A DNA stretch of 64,000 nt from Hygrophila difformis (lineage: Eukaryota > Streptophyta > Magnoliopsida > Lamiales > Acanthaceae), in NCBI GenBank assembly GCA_030278955.1, contig JAOANR010000006.1:24931763-24995762 (forward strand), written 5' to 3'. Both the position numbers and the translations under genes were made by a program. The notes below the pieces were generated by a model that saw nothing but the letters and a program-made list of their open reading frames with translations, was not told the origin of the DNA and ran no database searches. Shown here piece by piece: positions 48,456 to 59,325 of the stretch. How positions within the stretch are numbered: the first letter of the stretch is position 1; each line of letters opens with the position of its first letter.

Positions 48456-49610
48456 GTTGATATATCCCCTCATTTCCATTTCTTCGTGGATGTCGGGTCT
48501 TAGGTGCTTGGCAAACCTGGCTAGTGTGATCTGTGGTTCCTCGTTCACTTGAGCCCTCATCATGAGCATTTCCATCTCACGATAGTACTCTTCAACCGTT
48601 TTATTGCCTTGCTGGAGGCCCACTAATTTCAGGTACATATCAGGCTTATAGGTGTGAGGTACAAATCGCCGTTGCATGATGACCAACAAATACTCCCAAT
48701 TGGTGATCTGAGGTTGTCCTTCAGCATGGAGATCAGCACAATACTTTTGCCACCACAGTTGGGCATAGTCTCTGAATTCTGTCACGGCCAACTGAAGCTT
48801 CTTGAAGTAGTTGTGACAGTTGAAGATCATCTCCATGGACTGTTTCCAATCAATAAATTCATTAGGATCACTTGTTCCTTTGAAAGTAGGAATAGTGAAC
48901 TTAATGCATTTCAGGTTGTCGTCAGCCTGAGCTTCTTCTTCAAGAGCTGGCGGATCAAAATTGAGCCTTTGTCTAGCTGGCTGTGGAATGACTGCTGGTG
49001 CGGGTCCTGCGGCAGGAGGCGGCATAGCTAACGGATCGTCCGTCTAAGGTTCAGGTTGTCCAACGGGGGTTGTCAGCAATGGTGGGTGCAGTCGGTGCCG
49101 AGCACTGGACCGAAGACCAAGACCCCTGTGGAATTCCCCAAATTGCAATTCTTGCTCAGCTATAGCTTCTTCTGCCTTTGTCATATCAGCTTGAGAAACT
49201 CCGCTGGTTCCTTCGTGTATTGCTCTGGGATTATTTGGTGCTGGTGCAGGTGGTGGTACATTCTGATGAGTGGTGCTCGGGGGTGTGGTATTCTGAGATG
49301 TCGTGTTCTGAGGCGATGGAGTAGGATAAAAGGCTTCATCCAGTCTCCTCTCGACTCGATTCATGACGGTTCTCTGAATTGCATCACTCTGGAATTGTAC
49401 TCGACCTGCAATATCATCAACAATTTGATCAACACGCGAATTGACTTCTTCGACACGTTTACTCACAACTTCAATATTATTTGAATTGATATTTAAAGAT
49501 TGAGTTAAAATGTCGAGGTCCGTCTTCTTGGCAGTTTCAGCTTTAATGGCGGTAATATCCCCCTGGATGGTCTTAAGAATGTTCAACATGGTATCGTCTT
49601 GTCCTGTCAT
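48438..49610 (-). pseudogene. Gypsy-1 gag N-terminal part
   Basis: Starts MTGQDDTMLNILKTIQGDIT with a coiled-coil-like heptad region, then a Pro-rich stretch. The retrotransposon gag core follows (FKGTSDPNEFIDWKQSMEMI, LWWQKYCADL, YYREMEMLMMRAQV). A single in-frame UAG at 49044-49046 interrupts the Pro-rich linker. The frame ends at 48438 through a 1-nt shift. Confidence 0.9.
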
Positions 49611-51033
49611 CTCACAGATAAAATATGTATAGATATAAGAAAGTTAGAAAATATTAACAGAAAATTGTGTAGAGTGAACTCCCAGAGTGTATCTCTCACA
49701 CACAGCTTCCTTGGTTCCAAACACCCTGTTGAATTTAACCTGCTCCAAGGAACAATCAGATGCACAAGGACAGATATGATGTACGACGCACAGTCCAAGA
49801 ATCGGAATGGACTGTTCGACTCTATCAAATAAAAGCACAGGAGTGTGAGCTTAATGCAATCTGATCTATGTTCACAATTTTAAACAGATATTGCAGGTAA
49901 TGAACAGTGTATATGGACCCGATATGGAAGTGTAAAATAAAGCTCACAAGAAAAATCACTCTTGGAATAACCCTGATTACTCAAGCAACTTCTCGGGCTA
50001 GGTTTCACAAACTGCCAGTCTCGATATTCACTTTATTGCACAAGTGCTCAAGTGACTTCTCGGGCTAGGTTTCAGTTTGTGCCAGTTCAATATTTGCTTT
50101 ATCGTAATCCTCAAGCACACAAAATAATGAATTCCCAACAATTGCACGTGATTGTTGCTTCTTGATGGCTTGACACGTGGAAGCTTGCAAAGTCCGTGGG
50201 AATTTCAAAATTTGAATTCTGGAGACAGGTACGACGCTAGAGGGGATTACGACGCTAGACGTTTGCGTCGTGGAATGTTGGGCGTCGTAATTCTTTGGCG
50301 TCGTATGCCTTGACTTCTTCGTTCTTGAGCTACGACGCTAAGCTTGGCTTGCGTCGGAGTGGTGTATAGCGCCGTAATGGACTGCCTTAAACTTCTTTTC
50401 CTTTTCTTGAGTTTACGACGCTAACAGTGGCTAGCGTCGTAGTTGAGTACAGCATCGTAGGAGGTTACTGCGTCGTAGGACGGAAGTTTCCTTGTCTTTT
50501 CTTGAAGATCCTTTGAAAGCGACCCACTAGCACTCCTCCAACAAACTTGGTAGGTCCGGACAGTATAATTAATATCCCAAAAAGCCAATGTGTACCACGT
50601 AAGCTTTTGTCCCCAAGAAAAACAACAACAGCCCTATCTATTACAATTTTGGATCAAATGAAACACCTCAAGAACATGGATGGTGTTCATACAAACTTCA
50701 TACAGTTCATACAACACTCAAGAACATCAACAATAATATTCCCAATCCAAACTCACTCAAACCAAACCCCAAATATCCCTAACACTATCCAACCTTTAAA
50801 CACCCATTTAACAATGCAAACAATAATCAAATAGGCATATAAGCTCACGGAAATGGATAATAATAAGGGACCCGAGACAAGTTTTGAGTAAGAAATGAGG
50901 GAAACAACAAACACACATAAAACGAGACCAAAAACCGAGAACCAATATTTTTAGGGGTTTTTGAGTATAATGGTGGAAAAATCAAAATAAAATATGGGGA
51001 AAATTTCAAATCCTATTGCAAGACGTTGAAATA
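49611..51033 (-). other. Gypsy-1 untranslated leader between PBS and gag
   Basis: No ORF with family resemblance. It contains a TACGACGCTA inverted-repeat array at 50227-50490 and a direct repeat of CAAGTGACTTCTCGGGCTAG (near 49983 and 50049, slightly diverged). Confidence 0.7.
50227..50490. repeat. TACGACGCTA inverted-repeat array in the Gypsy-1 leader
   Basis: TACGACGCTAGA and ATTACGACGCTAGAC are followed by GCGTCGT, GCGTCGTAATT and GCGTCGTATG. Further pairs lie near 50330-50470. Same motif as in the LTRs but a separate array. Confidence 0.82.
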
Positions 51034-51046
51034 GGCTCTGATACCA
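51034..51046 (-). promoter_or_regulatory. Primer-binding site, initiator tRNA-Met
   Basis: The minus strand reads TGGTATCAGAGCC, complementary to the initiator tRNA-Met 3' end, 12 nt from the right LTR. Confidence 0.9.
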
Positions 51047-51376
51047 AATTTAATATTATGCCGTAGCCCAAATGGATCTTTCCAACAATATTGCAATGAT
51101 TGGATTCAAAATGCAAAATGGGTGGTGAGGCCGAGTGGGGGAGATTAGAGAAAGGAGAACAAGAACAATAAATAACAAAATATAAAGGATAGCAAAACCT
51201 CAACCAAAGGTGACCCGAACTTGCTTAAAGGATGGGACTTAACACACCCGATGAGCCTCCTTCAAGTGCATTGATTGTGCTTCCATTGGAGTCGGTTTCA
51301 AACAACACTGGCGTGAGGATTTTCCCAAGGGAAAATGGATTCACGAAAATGCCGAGAGCAAAGTGATGCTCTCGGG

Positions 51377-51890
51377 CAGAGCTGTAAACGAGCCGAACCG
51401 AACCGAACATCAAGTGTTTGAGCTCTGTTCGTTAAGCTTAACGAACGAACACGAACCGAGCCAAAAATCTTAACGAGCCAATTTTCATGTTTGAGCTCTG
51501 TTCGTTTAACCTTACGAACGAGCTAATAACGAACGAACACGAGCCTAGTCGAGCTTAGTTAACGAACCATTTATTTTATTAATAAATTTATTTGTTTTAG
51601 AATTAAATTAGGTGTGAAAATGTAATATATATTGTAATATAATTTATGAGAGAAATGTAAAATTAATAAAAATGAAAAATGGAAAGAACAACTAGATAAA
51701 TTTTTTATTTTTTATAATATATATTCCATTAAAAAAGAATTCCGAACTGTTCGCGAACTTAACGAACGAACACACAAACCAAATTATGTGTTTGAGCTCG
51801 GTTCGTTTAACTTATCGAACGAGCTGTTAACGAACGAACACGTGTCGAAACGAGCTCAGCTCACGAACTGTTTGTTCTATTTACAGCTCT
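51377..51890. mobile_element. hAT-like element in the Gypsy-1 right LTR
   Basis: Ends CAGAGCTGTAAAC and TTTACAGCTCT, with flanks CTCTCGGG and CTATCGGG (7 of 8), fitting an 8-bp hAT duplication. The interior repeats GTTCGTTTAAC and ACGAACGAACACGA motifs as subterminal inverted repeats. The left LTR keeps the empty site. Confidence 0.78.
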
Positions 51891-52069
51891 ATCGGGGGAG
51901 AAAATGGACTTTGATAAAATGAAGATTGTATTCAAAATGATCAAAGTGAGTAACAATGTCTAGGGCTTCCAATATATATAGGGAAACCCGAATCAACAAC
52001 TAGAAAACATAAATTAAACAACCCTAATGAGAATCCAACAATCAGGAATGAAAATTACACAAAATTACG

Positions 52070-52335
52070 CGTCTACGACACTATCCTATACTACGACGCT
52101 ATCCTCGTATAGCGTCGTCTGGCGGTTGGCGTCGTAGGCGAAGCTTCGATGGATTCCGAGTTTGGACGACGCTATCCTACTCGACGACGCTATCCTGGTT
52201 CTGCGTCGTAGGTCGTCTAGCGCCGTAGTTGTTGGCTGAGAGTGGACGAAGGTGAATCAGGGGTACGACGCTATCCTCGTTTGTCGACGAAGTGATGCGT
52301 AGCGTCGTAGCAGTGTTCAACGTCGTAGTCCCCCA
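52070..52335. repeat. TACGACGCTA array in the Gypsy-1 right LTR
   Basis: Counterpart of 43976-44240 with a few base changes. Confidence 0.85.
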
Positions 52336-52678
52336 CTCTTGAAGATAATTCCGGAACTGTTCATGCTGGGGTCCATGGCCCTCCTTTCTGACCTCTTCAT
52401 GCCATTTTGATCAGTATCTGCATCTTGAGGTCAATCTGCTTCCGGTATCAGTTCGAGGGGGTGGGACCCAGAGGAATGGGCCCCGGCTCTTTCCGGTATT
52501 CTTCAAGCTGGATTAGCAGCAACATCCTTTCAGCTCCCCCGGGTTCATCTTTATCTGTTTCCTGCAACAGAAAATGATAGACAGAATTAATGAACTTCTT
52601 GATCCATTGTTGACTTACCGGTCCGTCCGGAATGATAGGAATTATCAGTCCGTTTGATCCGGCGACCACGCCAACTGG

Positions 52679-53290
52679 TGCCGTGAGACTGGATTCTTCA
52701 TCATCATCTTCTTGTGTCGCTAGACATTCCCCAGTCGTGAGACCATGCTTCGCGACTGGGGGTCTAGGGACTGGCCTTATCTGCTTTCTGTCTCTTTGTG
52801 TCGTGGAACACCTTCCAGTCGCGAGGCCATGTTTCGCGACTGGGGGGTCTCGGGACTGGCTGCTTCAGTACACTATCTTCTTGTGTCGCGAGACTGTGCC
52901 TAGTCGTGAGACCATGCTTCGCGACTGGGTACCAGTCTCGCGACTGGCTCGACCTCATTGGGCCTGGTGGGCCAAAATATATTTTTGTGGGCTTTTTCTT
53001 ATTTTCCCATCTTTTTGTATTTTGTGGGCCTGGTTTATTCTTTTGCCCATCTTTTCCATTCCTTTTTTCTTTTCTTTTCTTTTTCTCATGTTTTTGGATT
53101 TTTCTAGCATAAATGTGTAATAAAATTACATATTTATGCATTTTTCATACCGGCTTATTATTTTTACAAATATGCATAAATCTGTCTAATTCTACTGCTT
53201 TCTTATTTGATATAAGACCGGAATGCGATCAAATGCTCGTTTCAGACACGGAAATGGATTGAAAATAATGGACATTTCTGGTCATTATCA
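52679..53290 (-). repeat. LTR 2 of the large element, second part
   Basis: Resumes the LTR 2 sequence after the Gypsy-1 target duplication and ends GGTCATTATCA at the LINE junction. Carries the rest of the CpG array. Confidence 0.92.
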
Positions 53291-53875
53291 GTTTTCCCAT
53301 CGTAGAAGCTATCAGCAGAAGCATCTCTTCTTCATAGTAAATCGGATCAAGGTCAGGAGATCGGATCCAAACGGATGTCTTCGTTATCACCCCGACCGTA
53401 GCATGAGTGTCCTTCGACCATGGCGCAACCGCCAAGGTGTGATCGAAGATCGACCACGGACCATCGAAGAGGGCGTGACGCCGGTCATCCGCAGAAGCAA
53501 ACTTAACCAGGAAATAGCCCTTGTTTCCATCAACCACTCTCATGCACCTTTAGGTTGCCATAGAGATGTCAACCTGCTTTGCATAACCGAAAGCCCCACT
53601 CGCTTGCCAAGAATACAGACCACCAAGGCATCGGCGAAGGGCATACTAAGGCGTGGGATGGCCGCATCATGAATCTGGATCCGTGGCAGGAGGGGGTTAC
53701 TATCCACAAGGTCAAAGGACACCAATTCACTATAAGGGATATTAGTAGTAGTCGGACTTGGATCGAAGGGTGAGCAGGGGAGCGCCATATCACGGAGGCT
53801 AGGTTTTTCCGGCGGCACACCCAGATTGGGCGGCGCCGGAGGCGAGGGAGGATGGAGAGAAGTAGGAAGAGACAT
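53291..53875 (-). pseudogene. LINE ORF1 N-terminal part
   Basis: Starts MSLPTSLHPPSPPAPPNLGV, Pro-rich, then the DUF4283-like domain (GYFLVKFASADDRRHALFDG, WSIFDHTLAVAPW). A frameshift near 53540 separates two open frames, and the LTR element cuts it at GK|PLRV. Confidence 0.85.
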
Positions 53876-53943
53876 TTTTACACCTTGAAAGTTATTGCAA
53901 TGGTACGGTCACAGTAAATTTAATTAACAGTGCTCAAGAAAAT
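53291..53943 (-). mobile_element. L1-type LINE, 5' part
   Basis: Completes the LINE at 24718-29630; about 67 bp of 5'UTR (53877-53943) precedes ORF1. Confidence 0.92.
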
Positions 53944-53960
53944 AGCTAGCTATTATAGTT
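53944..53960 (+). repeat. LINE target-site duplication, right copy
   Basis: AGCTAGCTATTATAGTT, identical to 24701-24717. Confidence 0.92.
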
Positions 53961-55106
53961 GCTCTGATTAAATTAATCATCAAAAGAGTTAATTATTTGA
54001 AAACTTAAATTAATTCAAAAAAATGATTTGATTTTATTTTTATAATAATGAATATATAGTGTATATTGCAACCAACTTTGACTTGTATTCTATAGTTCAT
54101 AGGGAAGTACAACTGGCACCAATCATTCTTCTTAATTCATACTTTTATATCAAATGAACGATATTATTATTTTTTCCGGCGTGTACCGGGTATCCCCAAG
54201 TCACATTAAACCTAAAATTAATCCCTCGAGTATCTGGTGGACATTGAAGGGTTGTCTTTCTCAAAGCAGAATTCTGTATACACAAAGGCTCGAACGAAGA
54301 TACTATTATTGAGACATTAATTTATTATTTTATTAATAAGTAAATAAAACAATAAAAACTATTAGTAATATTTTTTTATCCATTAAGTTTTTTAAAAAAA
54401 TCTCCTTATTGTTGTTGAGAATATATAACACATTTAGTTATTGTATTTTATACATAACAGTCATATACTTAGTTATATCAAAGTTACTTTATATCAAGTT
54501 ATAACTCACATCAAGTTACTTCATATAAATAACAGAAAAAAATTCAGTATTATATCAACATTATATAAACAATATTCACAACAAGAAAACTAACTTACTG
54601 TTTGCAAAATCGCATAGAAAAAAAAAATAAAAAAAAAGAAGCAACTGCAACCTTGGTGTGAGATCTAGCTTATGTGATGGGTTGACCATGGCTATAGCTG
54701 TGGTAATTTGGTTAACAACGTAGTTATCATATCAATTCACCCGGACATCGTTAATATGCATTCAAATATAATATAAAATTATAGTTGATGATAATCCGAA
54801 CATCACATCACATATTGTAGGTATCACATAACAACGTGACATCACGTGAAAGACCTTAGACATTATATCTGCAGGTGCAGAACTGCATATACCTGCATCC
54901 TATCCATTCCTGAAAAAGAAAGTTGGTGTGTCTGCACAAAGTGGAGCAACATAAATCAATCCCAACATTTCATAAATGCATTTTGTAACCCTATCACACA
55001 TATGGTCAATTAATTGAAATTTTCCCGCAATAGTACATACATATATTAATTCAAGTTGGTTTTCCATCAAAATATTTTGAGAAATAATACTTTTAACAAA
55101 GTAATA
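53961..55106. other. AT-rich intergenic region
   Basis: No gene. Contains the reverse copy of a motif from 6506-6528 at 54185-54207 (ACCGGGTATCCCCAAGTC). Confidence 0.5.
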
Positions 55107-55365
55107 CTCCCTCCATCCCAGACAAAATGTCTGGTTTGATTTTTTGGCACTGTTCATTATTTAACTTTGACTCAATTTTATTCTGAGTATATGTTTGAAA
55201 AAAAATAATCGAATTGGGTCTTCTTATAATCGTATAATCATGTAATTTTAGAATATATATTTTATATTTTTTTTGTTGTACATATTTTGAGATATTAACG
55301 ATTGAAAAAGTGTATTGGATTGTGTGCAGAAATGAAATAAGACAACTTAAATGGGACAGAGGGAG
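55107..55365. mobile_element. Stowaway-type MITE (259 bp)
   Basis: CTCCCTCCATCCCAG... to ...GGGACAGAGGGAG, TA on both sides; same family as 21678-21936 and 23107-23371. Confidence 0.87.
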
Positions 55366-55378
55366 TAGTAGTTTAATA

Positions 55379-55637
55379 TTCCCTCCGTTTTTTTTCTAAA
55401 TGTATTCCACTTCTGCATTTTATATAATTCTGAACATATTTTTAACTATTAATAATTCAAATTGTATATAAGTGAAAATTATATATAAAAAAAACTGAAA
55501 TCATATGTGATTAGATGAATTTAACAACACTTAACTTGACTTATTTATCTTATACAACTGCCTAAAAAGTTGAATTAAAGTTAATCAATAAATAGTATCG
55601 ACTATGCAAATGGGACACATAAAACAAATGGACGGAG
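55379..55637. mobile_element. Stowaway-type MITE (259 bp)
   Basis: TTCCCTCCGTTTTTTTTC... to ...AAATGGACGGAG, TA on both sides. Confidence 0.83.
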
Positions 55638-56928
55638 TACATTAATAATTTTTTTTTAAAAAAAAGTAATTAAAAATATAAATAATTACCTTTCCTCATC
55701 ATTAAAAATGTAATCCGTTACGCCTCTCAATATAATCTTTAATTTATTCGTTTTTCACAAAACCATCCATAATCCATTAACTTTTTAAACCACCCAAATT
55801 TCATAAAAATATTTTCATTACATATTTTTCTCAACTGTTTTTTTTTTTTTATCAAATATTTCCCAAACAAGTTACAATTACATTTCTAGCATGTAGTTAG
55901 TGAGCCAAATTAAAGAACTTTACCCATGAATGAGTTGTGAAATTGAAGAAATATTGCTTCATCAGCTTTGTGTGATCATTGCTTGAGGGATTTGGGAAAA
56001 AAAAAAAAACTAGTGGCATTGCTTCTTTTGTATCCAAAGATTCAACATTTATGACATAAGATAGGTATTCGATGCGTTTATCCATCATATGTTGGCATGT
56101 AGTAGAATGCTTATAGAATGCAAAACTCGAATACTTGATGTGTAGTAGTAAAGGAATTTAAAATAGACATGGTAGGCAGTGGCGGAACTAGGATTTCTAT
56201 TTAGTGTGTGCGAAAATCTACGTATCATAAAACAAAGCAACTGTCATTTTCTCTTTGATAGATAATCATCCTCATTATCACAAACAATTAATCATCTTTG
56301 ACACAAAATGAGCAAAAGACATATATGACTTCTTTTTGAATTTTTCCACCTGTATGTCACATTGCAATTTCTAGAGTATTGCTTAACACCACATTTTTAA
56401 TTTCATCATTATCTTCTGCCACTAAATAAGTTCAAAAATTAAGGAGTGTCCCGATTTGTTGAAAGCATAAAACAGAAATTTTGCATTTCAAAACAAATTG
56501 GTAACAATTAGACAATATGGCGTGAGTGTAATAATTAAAAAATTAAACATTTCAAAGCAAATTGGTAAAAGTTACAGAAACTGATAACATTTCAAAACAA
56601 ATTAGAACATCAACGTTTGCGAATAATTTAAGCTCAGATTTAAATAATATAGGAGTATTTTATTATATTCTTGTGGTGAACTCAAATATAGATACATCAA
56701 ACATATATACATTCATCAATTAGCAGCTTTAAAGAGACCTTAAGGAGATATTGATTTTAAGATAGGGTGTTATAAACAAAGTATGATTCTATACAGAGTG
56801 GACGGACGAGAACATACTTGCGTTTGCAAACTCAACACTACGTTTGGGTTGCTAATCTCGGAGAGCACACTATAACTGCTTTTTTCAAGGAAAGGGTTAC
56901 TAGTTTTGGGTGGTTGCAGATAACTTTT
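55638..56928. other. AT-rich intergenic region
   Basis: No supported gene. The segment near 56176 (AGTGGCGGAACTAGGATTT) resembles the complement of 5995-6030, so a degenerate dispersed element may be present. Confidence 0.45.
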
Positions 56929-58056
56929 TGCCATGGATCTCATGGTTACTAACTTGCTTGAAAATGGATTAAGAAGAGATTAAGTGGAAGATTAAGAAGA
57001 TGATGAAGAACCGAAAGGAAAATAAAGGATAAGAAAGCAAAACCGCCACAAGAATCATCGGGGGAAGCAACCAAAGTGTAGAAACTTTGACCTCAACCCA
57101 ATCCTTCCACTCGAGCCTCGGTTTGATGATCAACAATGGTAGCTTTGGTCCAAGGTTGATGAATGTTTCCCGACAAACATACAAAGGTGTGTGAGAATGA
57201 GTATGATCTCGGTTTGATATTTTGAAAATGAAGAGATTTTCATTCAATAAGCAAAAGATGGGTTACAAATGTGGGGGAGGTCATATATATAGACCAAACC
57301 CATTAAACAACCTAAAACAGGGATTAAACAACCCTAGAAATGTTCCTAACAATCGGGAAATAAAAGTTTCAAAAGGGGAGTCTGCCCGTCATGATCCTAT
57401 GGTTAGCGACGGGTGCATGCTTTGCCACGTGAGAGGATCAGATGGAGGGAGCACGTCGCGAGCCTGGAGCCACGTCGCGAGCCTGGAGTCACGTTACGAA
57501 CATGGGTCATGCGACGGGAGGGAAGGCTTGCGACGGGGTGGTCTTGCGACGGGTGGAGGTCTCACGTCGTGAGCCTTGGTCTTGCGACATGGAGTATGGT
57601 TCGCGACGGGGGTCCTGGACTTGCATATTTCCCTTGAATTATTCATGGTTGGGGGTCCACTATTCCAGCGTTGACTTCCGTTGACCTGCAGTTTCTCCGG
57701 TCAGATTCCGGCAACCTCGCCGGAGCTCCGGTGAGCTTTCGGTGACGGCGCCAGCTGTGACGGTGGGGCCCTCCTCCTTGACCTCTTTATGCTAATTTTG
57801 ATCCGTAATTGCATCTTAAGGTCTCCTTCTTCTGGATTAGTTCGAGACTGCAGAACCTAGATTAATGGGTCATGGGTCTTCTTCCAGCTGGATCATGATC
57901 AATGCTTTCAAACTGCTTCCTTCTTCTTTGTTGATTTGATCTGTGAATTCTACAGACTTGAGAAGGCTGGCAATTTGATCTGTGAATTTCTTGGTCCGGC
58001 TCCTGGAGCATGGTCCTTCTAGAATAATTAATGCAACAGATTTGGCTCCCACGCCA
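56929..58056 (-). repeat. Left LTR of the second Ty3/gypsy element (Gypsy-2)
   Basis: The inner boundary is firm: ...CTCCCACGCCA followed by the polypurine tract. The outer end is a guess at TGCCATGG (56929), which gives 1128 bp, close to the Gypsy-1 LTR; the matching right LTR is outside the window. It contains an array of CGTCGCGAGCC/TTGCGACGGG motifs (57388-57620). Confidence 0.6.
57388..57620. repeat. CGTCGCGAGCC inverted-repeat array (Gypsy-2 LTR)
   Basis: CACGTCGCGAGCCTGGAG occurs twice in tandem (about 57451-57487). GGCTTGCGACGGGG, GTCTTGCGACGGG, GGTTCGCGACGGGG and CACGTCGTGAGCC follow. Confidence 0.78.
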
Positions 58057-58304
58057 TCCCCTCCCCCTTGAGAAGGTTGAGCCATCAACCGAACATGCTC
58101 TTCACCGTCTTCTTCGTAGAGGGCGAGATCTGCAACATTAAACGTAGCATTAAACGTAGGAGGCAATTCTAACCTGTATGCATTGTCATTGATCTTTTCC
58201 AAAACACGGAATGAACCATCCCCCCGTGGGGAAAGTGTGTCACGTCTCTTTAGTGGAAATCTTTCCTTCCGCATATGGAGCCAAACCCAATCCTCAGGCT
58301 TCAA
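57870..58304 (-). pseudogene. Gypsy-2 integrase C-terminal domain, running into the LTR
   Basis: EDWVWLHMRKERFPLKRRDT and FRVLEKINDNAYRLELP are the GPY/F-type module (GSFRV here). NVADLALYE and SQGGGDGVGAKS follow, with the last 62 codons inside the LTR. This segment has no internal stop. Confidence 0.85.
58057..58075 (-). promoter_or_regulatory. Polypurine tract of Gypsy-2
   Basis: The minus strand reads AAGGGGGAGGGGA before TGGCGTGGGAGCC; like Gypsy-1, it encodes QGGGDG. Confidence 0.82.
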
Positions 58305-59320
58305 TAGCAGCTTCCTTTGTCCTTTGTTGGCATATTTTGCATATGTCCCTGTGGCCTTCTTGAGGCTCTCCTGGGCGTTCTTGTGAAGTTCCTAGATAGC
58401 TTGAGCCCTGTCTCTGCCATTAATATTAAAATACTCACTGCGGGGCAATGACAGCACATCAACAGGGGTTAGTGGGTTGAATCCATAGACAATTTCAAAT
58501 GGTGACATGTTAGTGTACTATGGATGTGTCTATTATAAGCAAACTCGATGTAGGGTAGACACTCGTCCCAGCTCTTGTAATTGGAAGCAGTTATGATCCG
58601 CAGCAGATTACCCAAGACTCTGTTGACGGCTTCAGTTTGCCCGTCTGTTTGAGGGTGTTAAGCTGTAGAAGACAAGAGCTTCGTACCAATCTCATGCCAT
58701 AGAGATTTCCATAAGTAGCTGACAAATTTCATGTCTCGGTCCGACACAATTGTTTTCGGGATCCCATGAAGACGTACCACTTCCTTGAAGAATAATTTGG
58801 CAATGTGGTGTGCGACATTTGTCTTTGTGCAAGGAATGAAATGAGCCATCTTGCTGAACATGTCTACCACTACAAAGATAGAGTCATCGTTCCATGCAGT
58901 CTGCGGTACTCCTAGCACAAAGTCCATTGAAAGATCAATCCATGGTCCCTCAGGAATTGGTAGAGGAATATATAAACCGTGTGGCTTGGAAGTGGATTTC
59001 GCCTTCAAACAGACGATGCATTTGGAGATCAGATCGTTCACTTCTTTCCTCATTCCGGCCAGTAGAATCGTTCACTCAAAATTCCAAAAGTGGAAGTCCT
59101 CCCGAAATGTCCTATCAGGTCTCTGTTGTGAACTTCTTTGATCAATAACTCTCTAACGGATCCCTTTGGTATTCACAGTCGGTTCTCATAATATAGAAAT
59201 CCATTAAGTCACAAGAATTCCTTGAACCCGTGCCTTTCGGTCTCTGCCCAAAATTCTTTGAAGTCGGGATCAGTGGCATATTGATCCTTGATATGTTCAA
59301 AGCCAATCAGATGCGTCGTC
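58305..59320 (-). pseudogene. Gypsy-2 integrase core, broken
   Basis: [25 protein letters not shown] and [18 protein letters not shown] are present. A stop (TAA) interrupts the frame just before [12 protein letters not shown], and further frameshifts lie near 58500 and 59060. Confidence 0.85.
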
Positions 59321-59325
59321 GCAAT
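59321..59325 (+). repeat. Solo LTR target duplication, left
   Basis: GCAAT, repeated exactly at 62297-62301. Confidence 0.9.

Larger units (their letters stand above)
43492..52673 (-). mobile_element. Ty3/gypsy element (Gypsy-1), 9.2 kb, nested in LTR 2
   Basis: LTRs at 43492-44582 (1091 bp) and 51059-52673 (1615 bp because of a hAT-like insertion), with TGCC...GCCA ends. Target duplication AGTTG (43487-43491) and ACTGG (52674-52678), 3 of 5 matching; ACTGG fits the target array, so the left copy has mutated. The primer site (51034-51046) matches initiator tRNA-Met and the polypurine tract is next to the left LTR. Gag, protease, RT, RNase H and integrase lie in gypsy order on the minus strand, with six disabling changes. 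LTRs differ at roughly 20 positions by eye (about 2 percent), so insertion is recent. Confidence 0.95.
51059..52673 (-). repeat. Gypsy-1 right LTR (5' in element sense)
   Basis: Matches the left LTR except for the 514-bp insertion at 51377-51890. Its copy of the integrase tail (52448-52669) is the untranslated 5' LTR version. Confidence 0.93.
29631..53290 (-). mobile_element. Large LTR element with an F-box-like gene and no visible pol
   Basis: Flanked by GTTTT duplications (29626-29630, 53291-53295) inside LINE ORF1. Two LTRs of about 4.76-4.79 kb are nearly identical, with TG...CA ends (TGAAACTTTTGACA ... GGTCATTATCA). The minus-strand sense is set by a primer-binding site next to the right LTR (39298-39313, complementary to the tRNA-Asp 3' end). 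The internal region is 34394-39314 (4.9 kb) and encodes no gag, protease, RT or integrase that I can see, so it must be moved by another element. The span includes a second, unrelated 9.2-kb gypsy element in the right LTR. tRNA-Asp priming and LTR length suggest descent from a Tat/Athila-type gypsy lineage. Confidence 0.9.
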
